A DNA stretch of 64,000 nt, from the NCBI RefSeq assembly GCF_000218625.1, contig NC_015672.1:682001-746000 (forward strand), in the 5' to 3' direction. The number at the start of each line of letters is the position of its first letter. The stretch's first letter is position 1. Positions 55,881-64,000 of the stretch are shown one piece after another. A program made the translations under genes and the position numbers. The notes under the pieces are model-generated. The model worked only from the letters and a program-made list of their open reading frames with translations. It made no database searches and was not told the origin of the DNA. The DNA comes from Flexistipes sinusarabici DSM 4947. Its GTDB lineage: Bacteria > Chrysiogenota > Deferribacteres > Deferribacterales > Flexistipitaceae.

Positions 55881-56459
55881 TTACACTCCGTCCTCGTTTT
55901 TTTCAATACTGACAGAATCCACTTTATCCAATTCTTTGAGTTTCACATTGATCTTTTCATCAAGGCTTGTGGGAACATATTTGCCTGTGAAGTCGGCTTG
56001 TATCGGCAGCTCTCTGTGTCCTCTGTCTATAAGACAGGCGAGTATTATTTTTTCCGGCCTGCCAAAGTCGATAATTGCATCCAGAGCTGATCTGACTGTT
56101 CTGCCGGTGAAGATTACATCGTCAATAAGAATAATGTTTTTCCCCTTTACCCTGAAATCAATTTCAGTACCTGATAACAAAGGATAATCCGCTATTTCTG
56201 TTAAATCGTCCCTGTAAAGGGTGATATCCAGATATCCCACGGGTGCTTTTTTGCCGCTGTGTTCCTTTATTTTGTCATTAATTCTGTCTGCCAGAATAGC
56301 CCCTCTTCTTTTTATCCCGATCAGAGCAATATTCTCAAAATTGCTGCATTTTTCAAGAATTTGAAAAGTAATCCGAGTGATAATGCTGTCCAATTCATGT
56401 TTATTCAAAATTTCCTTTTCTATCTTCCCGGTTTTTGACTTTTCATTGTTGTTATTCAT
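55881..56459 (-). CDS. pyrR: Bifunctional pyr regulator / uracil phosphoribosyltransferase PyrR
   Basis: A 192-residue PRTase-fold protein. The PRPP loop is IILIDDVIFTGRTVRSALDA; upstream is LIGIKRRGAILADRI and downstream LIDRGHRELPIQADF. In Gram-positive bacteria PyrR with UMP binds pyr mRNA to promote termination. Here pyrR heads its own operon directly behind an attenuator-like terminator, a classic autoregulated arrangement. The N-terminal 18 residues are unusually polar and Lys-rich. Ribosome site GGAGG (complement 56464-56468). Confidence 0.95.
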   Translation of the reverse strand: MNNNNEKSKTGKIEKEILNKHELDSIITRITFQILEKCSNFENIALIGIKRRGAILADRINDKIKEHSGKKAPVGYLDITLYRDDLTEIADYPLLSGTEIDFRVKGKNIILIDDVIFTGRTVRSALDAIIDFGRPEKIILACLIDRGHRELPIQADFTGKYVPTSLDEKINVKLKELDKVDSVSIEKNEDGV

Positions 56460-56486
56460 GATACCTCCTGATATATACGCATAGAT

Positions 56487-56526
56487 AAAAAAAAGAGCTT
56501 CCCAGCTAACTGCTGAAAAGCTCTTT
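56487..56526 (-). terminator. pyr operon attenuator terminator
   Basis: On the minus strand, AAAGAGCTTTTCAGC (56526-56512), loop AGTTA, GCTGGGAAGCTCTTT (56506-56492) and a U-run to 56487. Stem of 15 with G-U pairs. It lies only about 28 bases before the pyrR ATG, so no separate promoter fits between them. Confidence 0.8.
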
Positions 56527-56562
56527 AGATTTTATATTCATAATTTTTATGCGGATAATCAT
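56506..56562 (-). CDS. pyrL: pyr leader peptide, 18 residues
   Basis: Minus-strand frame MIIRIKIMNIKSKELFSS followed by TAG. The ATG is at 56562-56560 and the TAG at 56508-56506. GUGAGG lies 7 bases upstream of the start as a ribosome site. The stop falls at the loop edge of the terminator hairpin, so a ribosome finishing the peptide would block hairpin formation. No similarity to other peptides expected. Translation is not proven; name by analogy to E. coli pyrL. Confidence 0.55.
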   Translation of the reverse strand: MIIRIKIMNIKSKELFSS

Positions 56563-56866
56563 TTTTAACCTCACTTTTCAACAATATCTTTATAAAATGG
56601 ATATGTCAATAATATTTTAGAGATGAGACTTTGAGATATCGTCACACTGTAGCATCTGAGTAAATTTATCCACCACTTGGCAGATGTTATAGCATGACCA
56701 AACAGAGTTTCTCAAAAGTCTTCAGATGGATAATGAATTATATTTTAACAAGTTTGCCTATAATTAAAAAAGGCTTTTTAGGCCAATTGCCTTATTTTAT
56801 ATTGAAAATAATATAAATCATATTATAATGTAATGATTTTTCTGGAAAAAATCAGAGGAGGAAATA
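56563..56866. promoter_or_regulatory. pyr promoter and divergent control region
   Basis: The pyr promoter on the minus strand is TTGACA (complement 56604-56609), 17 bp, TATTGT (complement 56581-56586); the predicted start at about 56574 leaves a leader of only about 12 bases before the leader-peptide ATG. The other half (56650-56866) reads toward the glutamate-synthase-like gene; it has the 18-bp repeat CAGATGTTATAGCATGAC (56681-56698) and AT-rich DNA. AGAGGAGG precedes 56867. Confidence 0.55.
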
Positions 56867-58504
56867 ATGAATTATCTTAAATCAAACGATGCCTTGGGAA
56901 CTGTGAACAGAGGCAATCCTGCGGAGTCAGGACTTTGTACTTTATGTCTTGCGGACTGCAAAGGTAAATGTGAAACATGGCTGTCCAGTATACGCGGACG
57001 TAAAATGCTTTACCCCAGAGATTTTGGAGAAAGTACCTCCGGAAGTTTAAATACCAATCATGTGGGTGTTTCATATTCAAATCTCAGAATACAGGGATAC
57101 CTTTACGGATCAGAGGGGATACCTGCAGGGCTTACGAACGATCCTGATGACTGCATATTTCCTAACGCTTCCACTGAAACGGAATTTGGAGCAGAGGTTA
57201 AGACAAAAGTAAAAGTTCCTTTTATTACCGGGGCTCTGGGGTCCACATTTATTGCAGAAAAATACTGGGATTCAATGGCTATAGGAGCTGCTTTGGTTGG
57301 GTTCCCGATAGTTATAGGTGAAAATGTCGTTGGTGTTGATCAGGAATCAGAGATTAAAAACGGCAAAATTGTAAAAGCACCGGAATTAGATAGAAGGATA
57401 AACTCTTTTCTCAGATATTATGACGGTTATGGAGCCGTAATTGTTCAGATGAATGTAGAAGATACCCGTAACGGCGTTGCCGAATATCTGATAGAAAAAT
57501 TCGGAGACAAAGTAATACTTGAATTAAAATGGGGACAGGGAGCCAAATGCATAGGGGGCGAAATCCAGGTGAATGATCTGGATTATGCCATTTTTCTTAA
57601 AAACAGGGGTTATATAGTTGATCCTGATCCAACTAAGAAAGAAAACCAGGAAGCCTTTTATAAGCATGCTATCACCAGCTTTGCAAGGCACAGCAGACTC
57701 GGTTTTACTGACCTGGATTCGCCTGATGCTGTTCATGATTTTTTTGTGGAGGAAGTAGCCAGGTTGAGAAAACTGGGTTTTGAACGTATAACACTGAAGA
57801 CGGGTGCATACGGGATGAGAGAGTTGGCGATGGCTGTTAAACTTGCTTCTGAAGCAGGTTTGGATTTGCTTACAATTGACGGTTCCGGCGGTGGGACAGG
57901 TATGAGCCCTTGGAATATGATGGAAAGCTGGGGTGTTCCTTCCATACATCTACACTCAAAGGCTTATGAGTATGCAAAAATTGTGAAGGAAAAAACAGGC
58001 AGGGTTGTGGATTTGTCTTTCGGCGGTGGTTTTGCAAACGAAGATCAGATTTTTAAATCTCTGGCTCTTGGAGCTCCTTTTGCAAAACTTGCATGCATGG
58101 GGCGCTCCATGATGATTCCAGCTTTTTTGGGATCAAATATTGAAGGGGCTATTCATAAAACAAGAAAAAACAGGGTCTTTGGTCATTGGGACAAACTTCC
58201 CTCTTCAATAACCCAATTCGGCGCATATCCTGAAGAAATATTTGCAAATTACTATGAAGTCGAGGAAAAAGTTGGTAAAGATGAGATGCGTAATATTCCT
58301 TTCGGAGCGATAGGAGTGTGGACATTGTGTGATAAGTTGAAGGGAGGCATACAGCAGTTTATGTCAGGAGCCCGAAAGTTTGCTCTTTCCGAGATTTCCA
58401 GGGATGATATTATGTCCGGAAACACGGAAACTGCCGAAGTAACTAAAATCCCTTTTATGACAGAAATCAATGATGAAGCTGCAAAAGAGATTTTAAAGAA
58501 ATAA
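56867..58504 (+). CDS. Glutamate synthase-like FMN-binding protein
   Basis: A 545-residue protein matching the FMN/glutamate-synthase domain of GltB (archaeal-type stand-alone). It opens with a Cys-rich CTLCLADCKGKCETW segment that could bind a cluster, then IPAGLTNDPDD, the FMN barrel (about 170-470) with ELKWGQGAKCIGGEI, LKTGAYGMRELAMA and TIDGSGGGTGMSPW, typical of GltB. The glutaminase domain and the GltD subunit are absent here. It would take electrons from ferredoxin or a partner. Its stop lies 8 bp before an IS5-type element. Confidence 0.82.
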   Translation: MNYLKSNDALGTVNRGNPAESGLCTLCLADCKGKCETWLSSIRGRKMLYPRDFGESTSGSLNTNHVGVSYSNLRIQGYLYGSEGIPAGLTNDPDDCIFPNASTETEFGAEVKTKVKVPFITGALGSTFIAEKYWDSMAIGAALVGFPIVIGENVVGVDQESEIKNGKIVKAPELDRRINSFLRYYDGYGAVIVQMNVEDTRNGVAEYLIEKFGDKVILELKWGQGAKCIGGEIQVNDLDYAIFLKNRGYIVDPDPTKKENQEAFYKHAITSFARHSRLGFTDLDSPDAVHDFFVEEVARLRKLGFERITLKTGAYGMRELAMAVKLASEAGLDLLTIDGSGGGTGMSPWNMMESWGVPSIHLHSKAYEYAKIVKEKTGRVVDLSFGGGFANEDQIFKSLALGAPFAKLACMGRSMMIPAFLGSNIEGAIHKTRKNRVFGHWDKLPSSITQFGAYPEEIFANYYEVEEKVGKDEMRNIPFGAIGVWTLCDKLKGGIQQFMSGARKFALSEISRDDIMSGNTETAEVTKIPFMTEINDEAAKEILKK

Positions 58505-58512
58505 ATTAAGTA

Positions 58513-60056
58513 GTTAACCCTGAAAAAGGTATATTTTCTTAAAATTTGCCAATATTTTTGTTTATTAAATGTAAACTATACATATATTTTGGCATACTTT
58601 TTATCCAGAAACACTTCGTTTGCAAAATTTGCTAATTTTTTTGCAATATTATCCATAAATTTTTTGAGAAAAAATAAAAGAAAGGCCAGTATCAGCCTTA
58701 AATTATGTCCACTTGCTGCCAAAATCGCATTAGCTTTATCTCCCTCTTTGCCTTTCAGATAATTTCTGTCCATCCGGTTATCTCGCTTAGTATGACCTAT
58801 CGTCGCCTCAACACAACTTCGTCTTTTCAATAACCTCTTAAAATTAACTTTGAATTTCTTCATACTGCGTGGAACTACATGGACTTTTGCATCCCCTCTA
58901 TAATTGTGCTTCCTGTAACCCAAATCTACCAATATCGTATCTATTGTACCGTTACTACCCAAAAGGGTTTTTGCTTCACATAAATTCTCTTCTAATGTAT
59001 GACCGTCATAAGGATTGCCGTGAAATGATTTGCAACTCAGTATAAAATTCTTCTTCAATGTACCAACAAAACCTACTTTGTTACCAAACTCATACCTCTT
59101 ATGGCTCTTGCCCTTGCTAATGCACTCAACCTCTGGACTGTGAAGACTGTAAAGTTTGTTCTTGCTCTTTTTACTCCGATTCCACAAACTCTCGTAAAAT
59201 AACTTTAGCTGTTGAAACTCATCCGAATTCCTCAATTCCTCAGGTAAAACCCTTTCTATAGAACGATATAATTTGCCCATCTTTGTCTTCATCTTTTTTA
59301 CTGCCTTACCCGCTCTCTTGTACTGTTTCGCATGAACATAGCCACTATATTTCATCAATAGCTTCTTGCCGGAATATTCATGTGTCTCCTTTAACCTTAT
59401 CTCATGCTTCTTTGAAAATTTCACAAGATATTTGATCATTGTATAAAAAAGTTTTATGTCCGTTGGAAACGTTATGTTCTTTTCCTGCACCGTCGTATCT
59501 GCAGCTACTTTCTTTACGTCATTCTTATTAAGATAACCACTACGAAAAGCAGTGTTAATTGTCTCCTCTAAAAACTTCAACAAATCTTCTTCTTTTAAAC
59601 GATTCCGAAATCTTGTCATGCTGGTTGGATTTATCGGCACCTTTGTCTGGAATACCTTTTCTCCAGTGAAGTACTGCCAGTAAGGGTTTTCTTTCCAGCC
59701 ATGCACCACGTCTTCATCACTCAAATTGTACGTGTATTTCAAATAATGAAACCCAACCATCATACGCATTGGAATTCCTGGGCGACCATCGTTACGGTGA
59801 TAAAGACTGCCAAATTCTTTCTCAAAATATTCCCAGTCTATTTTATCTGCTAATTGTATTAATGGATGTTTCATATCTATAATGTTAACAAGCAGTGGTT
59901 CTAAAAGCTCTTGTGTCGTCGAATCTTGCTTCTTAGGACGCATATAATCCCCCGGGTTTTTTGCTTATTCCTTTACTTTTCTGTGGGATTACTTTAGCAT
60001 ATTTCCTTGGTTAACTCAAGTATTATCAAATAGTTATCTAGTTTCTCAGGGCTAAC
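58513..60056 (-). mobile_element. IS5-type insertion sequence
   Basis: A 1544-bp element with imperfect inverted ends (GTTAACCCTGAAAAA on the left; GTTAGCCCTGAGAAA as complement on the right). A 6-bp direct repeat TAAGTA lies directly at both edges (58507-58512 and 60057-60062). It landed between the gltB-like gene and the leuA terminator. Confidence 0.8.
58576..59943 (-). CDS. IS5/IS1182-like transposase
   Basis: A 455-residue DDE transposase. N-terminal InsH-type domain (YHRNDGRPGIPMRMMVGFHYLK), catalytic Asp in VKKVAADTTVQEKN, second Asp in TILVDLGYRKHNYRG, and the C-terminal RRSCVEATIGHTKRDNRMDR with the Glu of the DDE triad. Intact. Ribosome site GGGGG before the ATG. Family placement between IS5 and IS1182 is by eye. 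Confidence 0.85.
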   Translation of the reverse strand: MRPKKQDSTTQELLEPLLVNIIDMKHPLIQLADKIDWEYFEKEFGSLYHRNDGRPGIPMRMMVGFHYLKYTYNLSDEDVVHGWKENPYWQYFTGEKVFQTKVPINPTSMTRFRNRLKEEDLLKFLEETINTAFRSGYLNKNDVKKVAADTTVQEKNITFPTDIKLFYTMIKYLVKFSKKHEIRLKETHEYSGKKLLMKYSGYVHAKQYKRAGKAVKKMKTKMGKLYRSIERVLPEELRNSDEFQQLKLFYESLWNRSKKSKNKLYSLHSPEVECISKGKSHKRYEFGNKVGFVGTLKKNFILSCKSFHGNPYDGHTLEENLCEAKTLLGSNGTIDTILVDLGYRKHNYRGDAKVHVVPRSMKKFKVNFKRLLKRRSCVEATIGHTKRDNRMDRNYLKGKEGDKANAILAASGHNLRLILAFLLFFLKKFMDNIAKKLANFANEVFLDKKYAKIYV

Positions 60057-60061
60057 TAAGT

Positions 60062-60090
60062 AAAAATGCCCCGGTACCGGGGCATTTTTT
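60062..60090. terminator. leuA terminator
   Basis: AAAAATGCCCCGG / CCGGGGCATTTTTT with a TA loop; symmetric, so it acts in both directions and could also end gltB-like transcripts that cross the IS. Confidence 0.9.
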
Positions 60091-61642
60091 AAATTCCTTC
60101 GGAAGTCTTTTTAATCTTACTGTTTTTTCTGAGAAGATATCGGTTGAGAGCATTAAGGTAAGCTTTGGCACTGGCTTCAACAACGTCTGTGGAATATCCT
60201 CTTCCGGTTATTTCGTTTCCGGATTTTTCAAAATCCACACTTACTACAACTTCACCCTGAGCATCTTTACCTGCTGTTACAGCATTAATACGGTACTTTT
60301 TCAATCTGCCGGGGATACCTGTAATTCTTTCTATTGCCTTAAATGAGGCATCAACAGGACCGTCACCAGTTGAAGCATCGGTGGTGATATTTCCTTTTTC
60401 GTCCACAATCTGAACTGTAGAAGTTGGAATAGATGTGTTTCCGCTGACAATATTGAGATATTCCAGGGAGTAAAATTCTTTTGCTTCGGAAATCTGGTTT
60501 TCGATAATTGTCTCAAGATCCTCGTCGTATACTTCTTTCTTTTTGTCGGCCAGTTCTTTAAATTTTGCAAAGGCTTTTTCCAAATCATATGATTGAAGCT
60601 CAAATCCAAGATCCTGCAGTCTTTGCACAAAAGCATGTCTTCCGGAATGTTTTCCGAGAACAAGTTTATTGGATGGAAAACCCACACTTTCCGGGGTCAT
60701 GATTTCATAAGTGGTCCTTTCCTTGAGTACACCGTCCTGGTGGATACCTGCTTCATGAGCAAACGCATTTTTACCCACAATCGCTTTATTCGGTTGAACT
60801 TCCACGCCGGTGATGGAAGTGAGGAGTCTGCTTGCTCTGTAAAGCTCCGAGGTGTTAACTGTACAGTTAACATAGTCAAAAAGATCCTTTCTCACATAAA
60901 GTGACATAACAACCTCTTCCAATGAAGCATTGCCGGCTCTTTCTCCGATTCCATTAATAGTGCATTCGACTTGTCTTGCTCCTGCCTTGATTGCTGCAAG
61001 TGAATTTGCAACGGCAAGACCCAGGTCATTGTGGCAGTGAACACTGATATTGGCTTTGTCTACATTGGGCACTTTATTCATAATTGTGCTGATTATCTGT
61101 TCAAACTCTATAGGAGCAGTATACCCTACGGTATCAGGAATATTTACGGTTTTTGCTCCTGCGTTTATAACCGTTTCCACAACCCTGCACAAAAAATCCA
61201 AATCTGTCCTTGTGGCGTCTTCTGCGCTGAATTCAACATCTTCACACAGATTTCTCGCAAATTTTACAGAATCTTCAGCGATAGTCAGCACTTCCTCTTT
61301 ATCTTTTTTGAGTTTATGTTTCATATGAATATCCGAGGTTGCTATAAAAGTGTGAATTCTTGCCCTTGGAGCACTTTGTAAAGCTTCCCATCCGTCTTCT
61401 ATGTCTTTTTTGTTCGCTCTGCAAAGTCCGGCAACTCCGATCTCTTTTACTGATTCAGCCACCTTTTTTACAGCTTCAAAGTCACCCACAGATGAAATGG
61501 GAAATCCAGCCTCAATAACGTCAACTCCGAGCTTTTCCATCTGCAATGCCAATCTCACCTTTTCATCAACATTCATACTGAATCCCGGTGCCTGTTCGCC
61601 GTCTCTTAATGTTGTGTCGAAAATCACCAATTTTTCACTCAT
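60089..61642 (-). CDS. leuA: 2-Isopropylmalate synthase
   Basis: A 517-residue LeuA, full length. [16 protein letters not shown] is the metal-site opening; [17 protein letters not shown] gives the zinc His pair; [14 protein letters not shown] follows; the C-terminal regulatory domain (about 390-510, ending [14 protein letters not shown]) senses leucine. The last gene of psd-pssA-leuA. The order psd-pssA-leuA is known from other bacteria, where it often continues an ilv operon. Confidence 0.95.
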   Translation of the reverse strand: MSEKLVIFDTTLRDGEQAPGFSMNVDEKVRLALQMEKLGVDVIEAGFPISSVGDFEAVKKVAESVKEIGVAGLCRANKKDIEDGWEALQSAPRARIHTFIATSDIHMKHKLKKDKEEVLTIAEDSVKFARNLCEDVEFSAEDATRTDLDFLCRVVETVINAGAKTVNIPDTVGYTAPIEFEQIISTIMNKVPNVDKANISVHCHNDLGLAVANSLAAIKAGARQVECTINGIGERAGNASLEEVVMSLYVRKDLFDYVNCTVNTSELYRASRLLTSITGVEVQPNKAIVGKNAFAHEAGIHQDGVLKERTTYEIMTPESVGFPSNKLVLGKHSGRHAFVQRLQDLGFELQSYDLEKAFAKFKELADKKKEVYDEDLETIIENQISEAKEFYSLEYLNIVSGNTSIPTSTVQIVDEKGNITTDASTGDGPVDASFKAIERITGIPGRLKKYRINAVTAGKDAQGEVVVSVDFEKSGNEITGRGYSTDVVEASAKAYLNALNRYLLRKNSKIKKTSEGI

Positions 61643-61671
61643 TTTGATCCTCCTTTTTTGTTTTCATATAT

Positions 61672-61708
61672 AAAAAAAGCCCCAACCCCGGAAGAGGGCT
61701 GAGGCTTT
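61672..61708 (-). terminator. Terminator or attenuator upstream of leuA
   Basis: Minus-strand AAAGCCTCAGCCC pairs with GGGTTGGGGCTTT and is followed by a U-run. It sits 30 bases before the leuA ATG, too close for a separate promoter downstream. A nearby TTAGCT ... AGCTAA pair (about 61717-61737) could offer an alternate fold. Confidence 0.65.
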
Positions 61709-61731
61709 ATATATTTAGCTGACTTTTTTAG

Positions 61732-62460
61732 CTAAATGCGCCTTTCCTCCAGGGTTTTACCCATCTTACCCAATTTTAGCAGAGATAGCAGCAGACCGGA
61801 TAGGACATAAAGTATAAAAAAGAGAAAAAGAAACATTTCGGGATAAAGACCTATTATAAATATCAGAAGAACAAAAATCACCATTAAGTTAAACGTTTTG
61901 ATACCGTGGTAGTCGAACTTTTTGAAGCTGAAGTAGGGGAAATTGCTTACCATAAGGAAAGCCAGAACATATATTAAAAATACAAAGCCAATGGATATGG
62001 AAAAATTTGCCGCATTACCGATTAACTGGTTTATAAAAAGCAGTGTTGAAGCTATCAAACCTGCAGCTGCAGGAATAGGGAGTCCCACAAAAAATTTTGA
62101 TGAAATTTTCTTTGTCTGAACATTAAAACGTGCAAGTCTCAGAGCTCCGCATGCAATGAATAAAAAAGCGGCCATCCATCCCAGTCTTCCGTAAGGCATT
62201 AAAAGCCATTTATAAAGTAAAAGGGCGGGGGCTATTCCAAAAGAAACAAGATCACTTAATGAATCCAGCTGAATACCGAAATCACTTGTTGCGTTCATAA
62301 GTCTCGCTATTTTCCCGTCGATACCGTCAAAAAAGAAAGCGACAAGTATTGCATAGGCGGCAAACTCAAAATTACCCCGTTCGGTGGCAATTATGGAATA
62401 AAATCCGCTGAACATAGCCATTATTGTAATAAAGTTGGGGATTACATGTTCTTTTTTCAT
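61732..62460 (-). CDS. pssA: CDP-diacylglycerol-serine O-phosphatidyltransferase
   Basis: A 242-residue membrane enzyme that makes phosphatidylserine. The CDP-alcohol phosphotransferase motif is in FDGIDGKIARLMN and then GIQLDSLSDLVSFG, at about residues 42-73. Around six hydrophobic segments. It adjoins psd with no gap, so the two successive steps to phosphatidylethanolamine are cotranslated. Confidence 0.94.
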   Translation of the reverse strand: MKKEHVIPNFITIMAMFSGFYSIIATERGNFEFAAYAILVAFFFDGIDGKIARLMNATSDFGIQLDSLSDLVSFGIAPALLLYKWLLMPYGRLGWMAAFLFIACGALRLARFNVQTKKISSKFFVGLPIPAAAGLIASTLLFINQLIGNAANFSISIGFVFLIYVLAFLMVSNFPYFSFKKFDYHGIKTFNLMVIFVLLIFIIGLYPEMFLFLFFILYVLSGLLLSLLKLGKMGKTLEERRI

Positions 62461-63078
62461 TTATCCGTTATACCTCGCGATAATCGTCTCCCCTGCTTTC
62501 ACCTTTTCACCTTCTGCAACGGCCGGCTGAAATCCTGCCGGGAGATAGTGGTCGAAACGGGAAGAGAATTTGATTATACCCAGTCTATCCCCCATCGGCA
62601 CGTCCATTGCTTTTTCAGCATAGCAGACAGTGCGTCTTGCAACAAGACCTGCCACTTGCTTAAATACAGCTTTTCCGTACTTTGTTTCCACAGTAATTAT
62701 ATTTTGCTCGTTTTCAAAAGAACTTTCCTTTTTATCCGCCGGGATAAATTTTCCGGATTTATGTGTAATATCAGTTACCTTGCCTGATAAAGGCATACGG
62801 TTTACATGAACATTAAATATATTCATAAATACACTGATTTTGGTGAAAATCTCCCCGTCAAATTCTTCCCGGCTAATGTCAACTATTTTCCCGTCAGCTC
62901 CTGATAATGCAATGTCATCAAAAGGAGGGATACGTCTTTCGGGATCCCGGAAAAAAATTATAAAAAATACGAGTAAAACTATTAAAAGGAATATTAAAAA
63001 TCCCTCAGGGATTATTGCCAGTATTAAAACTGCTGCAGCTGCAGTCAATATAAAAGGATATCCTTCTTTGGCTATCAA
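62461..63078 (-). CDS. psd: Phosphatidylserine decarboxylase, short form
   Basis: A 205-residue Psd of the small (about 210-230) class. A hydrophobic N-terminus (FILTAAAAVLILAII and the following run) anchors it in the inner membrane; FFRDPERRIPP, GADGKIVDI and FMNIFNVHVNRMPL are family motifs. The self-cleavage site, normally FGSR, reads FSSR here (Ser172-Ser173): the Gly before the pyruvoyl-forming Ser is a Ser. Feeds PE synthesis after PssA. Confidence 0.92.
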   Translation of the reverse strand: MIAKEGYPFILTAAAAVLILAIIPEGFLIFLLIVLLVFFIIFFRDPERRIPPFDDIALSGADGKIVDISREEFDGEIFTKISVFMNIFNVHVNRMPLSGKVTDITHKSGKFIPADKKESSFENEQNIITVETKYGKAVFKQVAGLVARRTVCYAEKAMDVPMGDRLGIIKFSSRFDHYLPAGFQPAVAEGEKVKAGETIIARYNG

Positions 63079-63353
63079 TCTTTACCTCATTAAAAATATA
63101 ATTACAAAATTATATATTGTTTATACTAAATATCAATGAAAAGTTACTGCTTTAATTTTGCATTAGAAAATAACAAACTCCGATTTTGATATTTTTCCTG
63201 TTGTTTTTAAAATACAAGAAAAGATTTTCCAAATATTACTTCATTCATACTTTACTAAAGCATAAATTTTCTCCATTTACACCGTTTTTAGACACAGCAA
63301 TACTGCCTATTGCCTGAATTGTCCACAAAGTTAACATAAGTAAAGAAAAAAGG

Positions 63354-64000
63354 TCACAACATTAAACATTCTGTCCTCCACTGTTCCATTTTTTTGAACA
63401 TATCCACACTGCAGCACAACTTCAGTTTATTACCGCCGTGGGACACAAGTTTCCCCGCTATAGATATGACCTGATAACGTATACTACCCATCTCTTTATT
63501 TTTATAGACACCTCCCATTATGATTCGTTTGAGGTACATAATCAGATTATATGCCAGTATTCCTGTCTTAAACCATAAGCCGTTACCCGCAAGATTACCC
63601 GAAGGAAAGCTTTTTAAATTAAAACCATACTTTGCTTCTTTTATATTGTATTCACAAACACCGCGCAAATTATAAAAATGTACCACCTTTTCTGCATCCA
63701 GTTTTGAATTAGTTGCAATAACACGATATTCATATTTATCACCAAGAAGCTCCGGAACTGTGGGGTTGTCTGACTCAATTTTCTTACGAACAACTATTAT
63801 ATATACGGAAACTCTCCTTAGTGTTTTCCATACAGTGAATAAACTCTGCTATTTCCTCATTATCGCTTTCATCTCCATACCTATTTCTATATCTTTTCCA
63901 TGAATCAGATGGTATATGATTTATTCCTTTACGAACTGAACTATCAAGGTCACCTCCTATAAAAAACGTTAAATCGTTATCAAAACAGTAATTCAATACT
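63354..64000 (-). pseudogene. IS1380-type transposase C-terminal part, frameshifted, cut by window end
   Basis: From the window edge to 63784 the frame reads NYCFDNDLTFFIGGDLDSSV and ends ENTKESFRIYNSCS; from near 63800 the reading continues in another frame as VYIIVVRKKIES, then YRVIATNSKLDAEKVVHFYN and RGVCEYNIKEAKYGFNLKSF. The latter matches the IS1380-family ending (VVHFYN-RG-E-IKE-KYGF, with the catalytic Glu). A one-base shift between the two frames marks a broken copy unless it is a programmed shift, which IS1380 is not known for. The start lies outside the window. Confidence 0.72.

Noticed and set aside
61643-61737. T-box riboswitch upstream of leuA
   Set aside because: The region is under 100 bases, with no specifier loop or T-box consensus.

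Overview
The window is 64 kb of AT-rich bacterial chromosome. It has a Gram-negative, LPS-making gene set (gmhA, hldE-C, lolA, lpxK), a ferredoxin-dependent 2-oxoglutarate oxidoreductase, a monomeric isocitrate dehydrogenase, class I two-subunit fumarase, SdhE and lysine 2,3-aminomutase, and many insertion sequences. This combination points to an anaerobe of the Deferribacterota type (for example a Flexistipes-like organism). That placement is inference from gene content and base composition; no search was run. No tRNA, rRNA, CRISPR array or prophage was seen.

Layout. 0.1-11.6 kb: housekeeping and envelope genes: phoH, gmhA-hldE(C)-mfd, two parvulin-type folding factors, hflX, lolA-lpxK. 11.6-16.5 kb: a ferritin-like gene split by an IS1634-type element, a DUF169 gene, and the first copy of an IS4-family element. 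16.5-21.1 kb: a YeeE/TsuA-type sulfur transporter with a TusA-like protein, a hybrid sensor kinase and a DUF2155 lipoprotein. 21.1-38.0 kb: a nearly complete TCA cycle block (fumAB, acnB, idh, mdh, sucCD, korDABC, sdhE, sdhCDAB); citrate synthase is not here. 38.5-41.4 kb: a second copy of the same IS4 element, with a related IS4 element inserted into its right end. 41.7-44.7 kb: a DEAD-box helicase, a carbonic anhydrase and an acyl-ACP thioesterase. 44.9-45.2 kb: a 291-bp MITE. 45.6-49.7 kb: a five-gene operon with two glycosyltransferases. 49.8-53.1 kb: a GntR regulator with lysine 2,3-aminomutase, then glutamine synthetase. 53.7-56.6 kb: pyrR-pyrB-pyrC behind an attenuator. 56.9-63.1 kb: a glutamate-synthase-like protein, an IS5-type element, and psd-pssA-leuA. 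The window ends in a broken IS1380-type transposase.

How the parts work together. The four TCA transcription units fum, acnB, idh and sdh each carry a closely similar 17-bp palindromic site (roughly TTGTATACARWATACAR) over a promoter element, so they look like one regulon. The site fits the operator type of FadR-subfamily GntR regulators. A GntR/FCD gene in this window has a related palindrome, ATTGTCGACAAT, in its own leader and is a candidate regulator. The pyr operon leader encodes an 18-residue peptide whose stop codon lies at the loop of a strong terminator just upstream of pyrR. HflX appears to start at an ATA codon behind a perfect Shine-Dalgarno sequence. The two IS4 elements share a layout in which a hairpin hides the transposase ribosome site only on read-through transcripts.

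Most gene calls rest on clear family motifs. Regulatory claims are sequence-pattern inferences and are marked as such.
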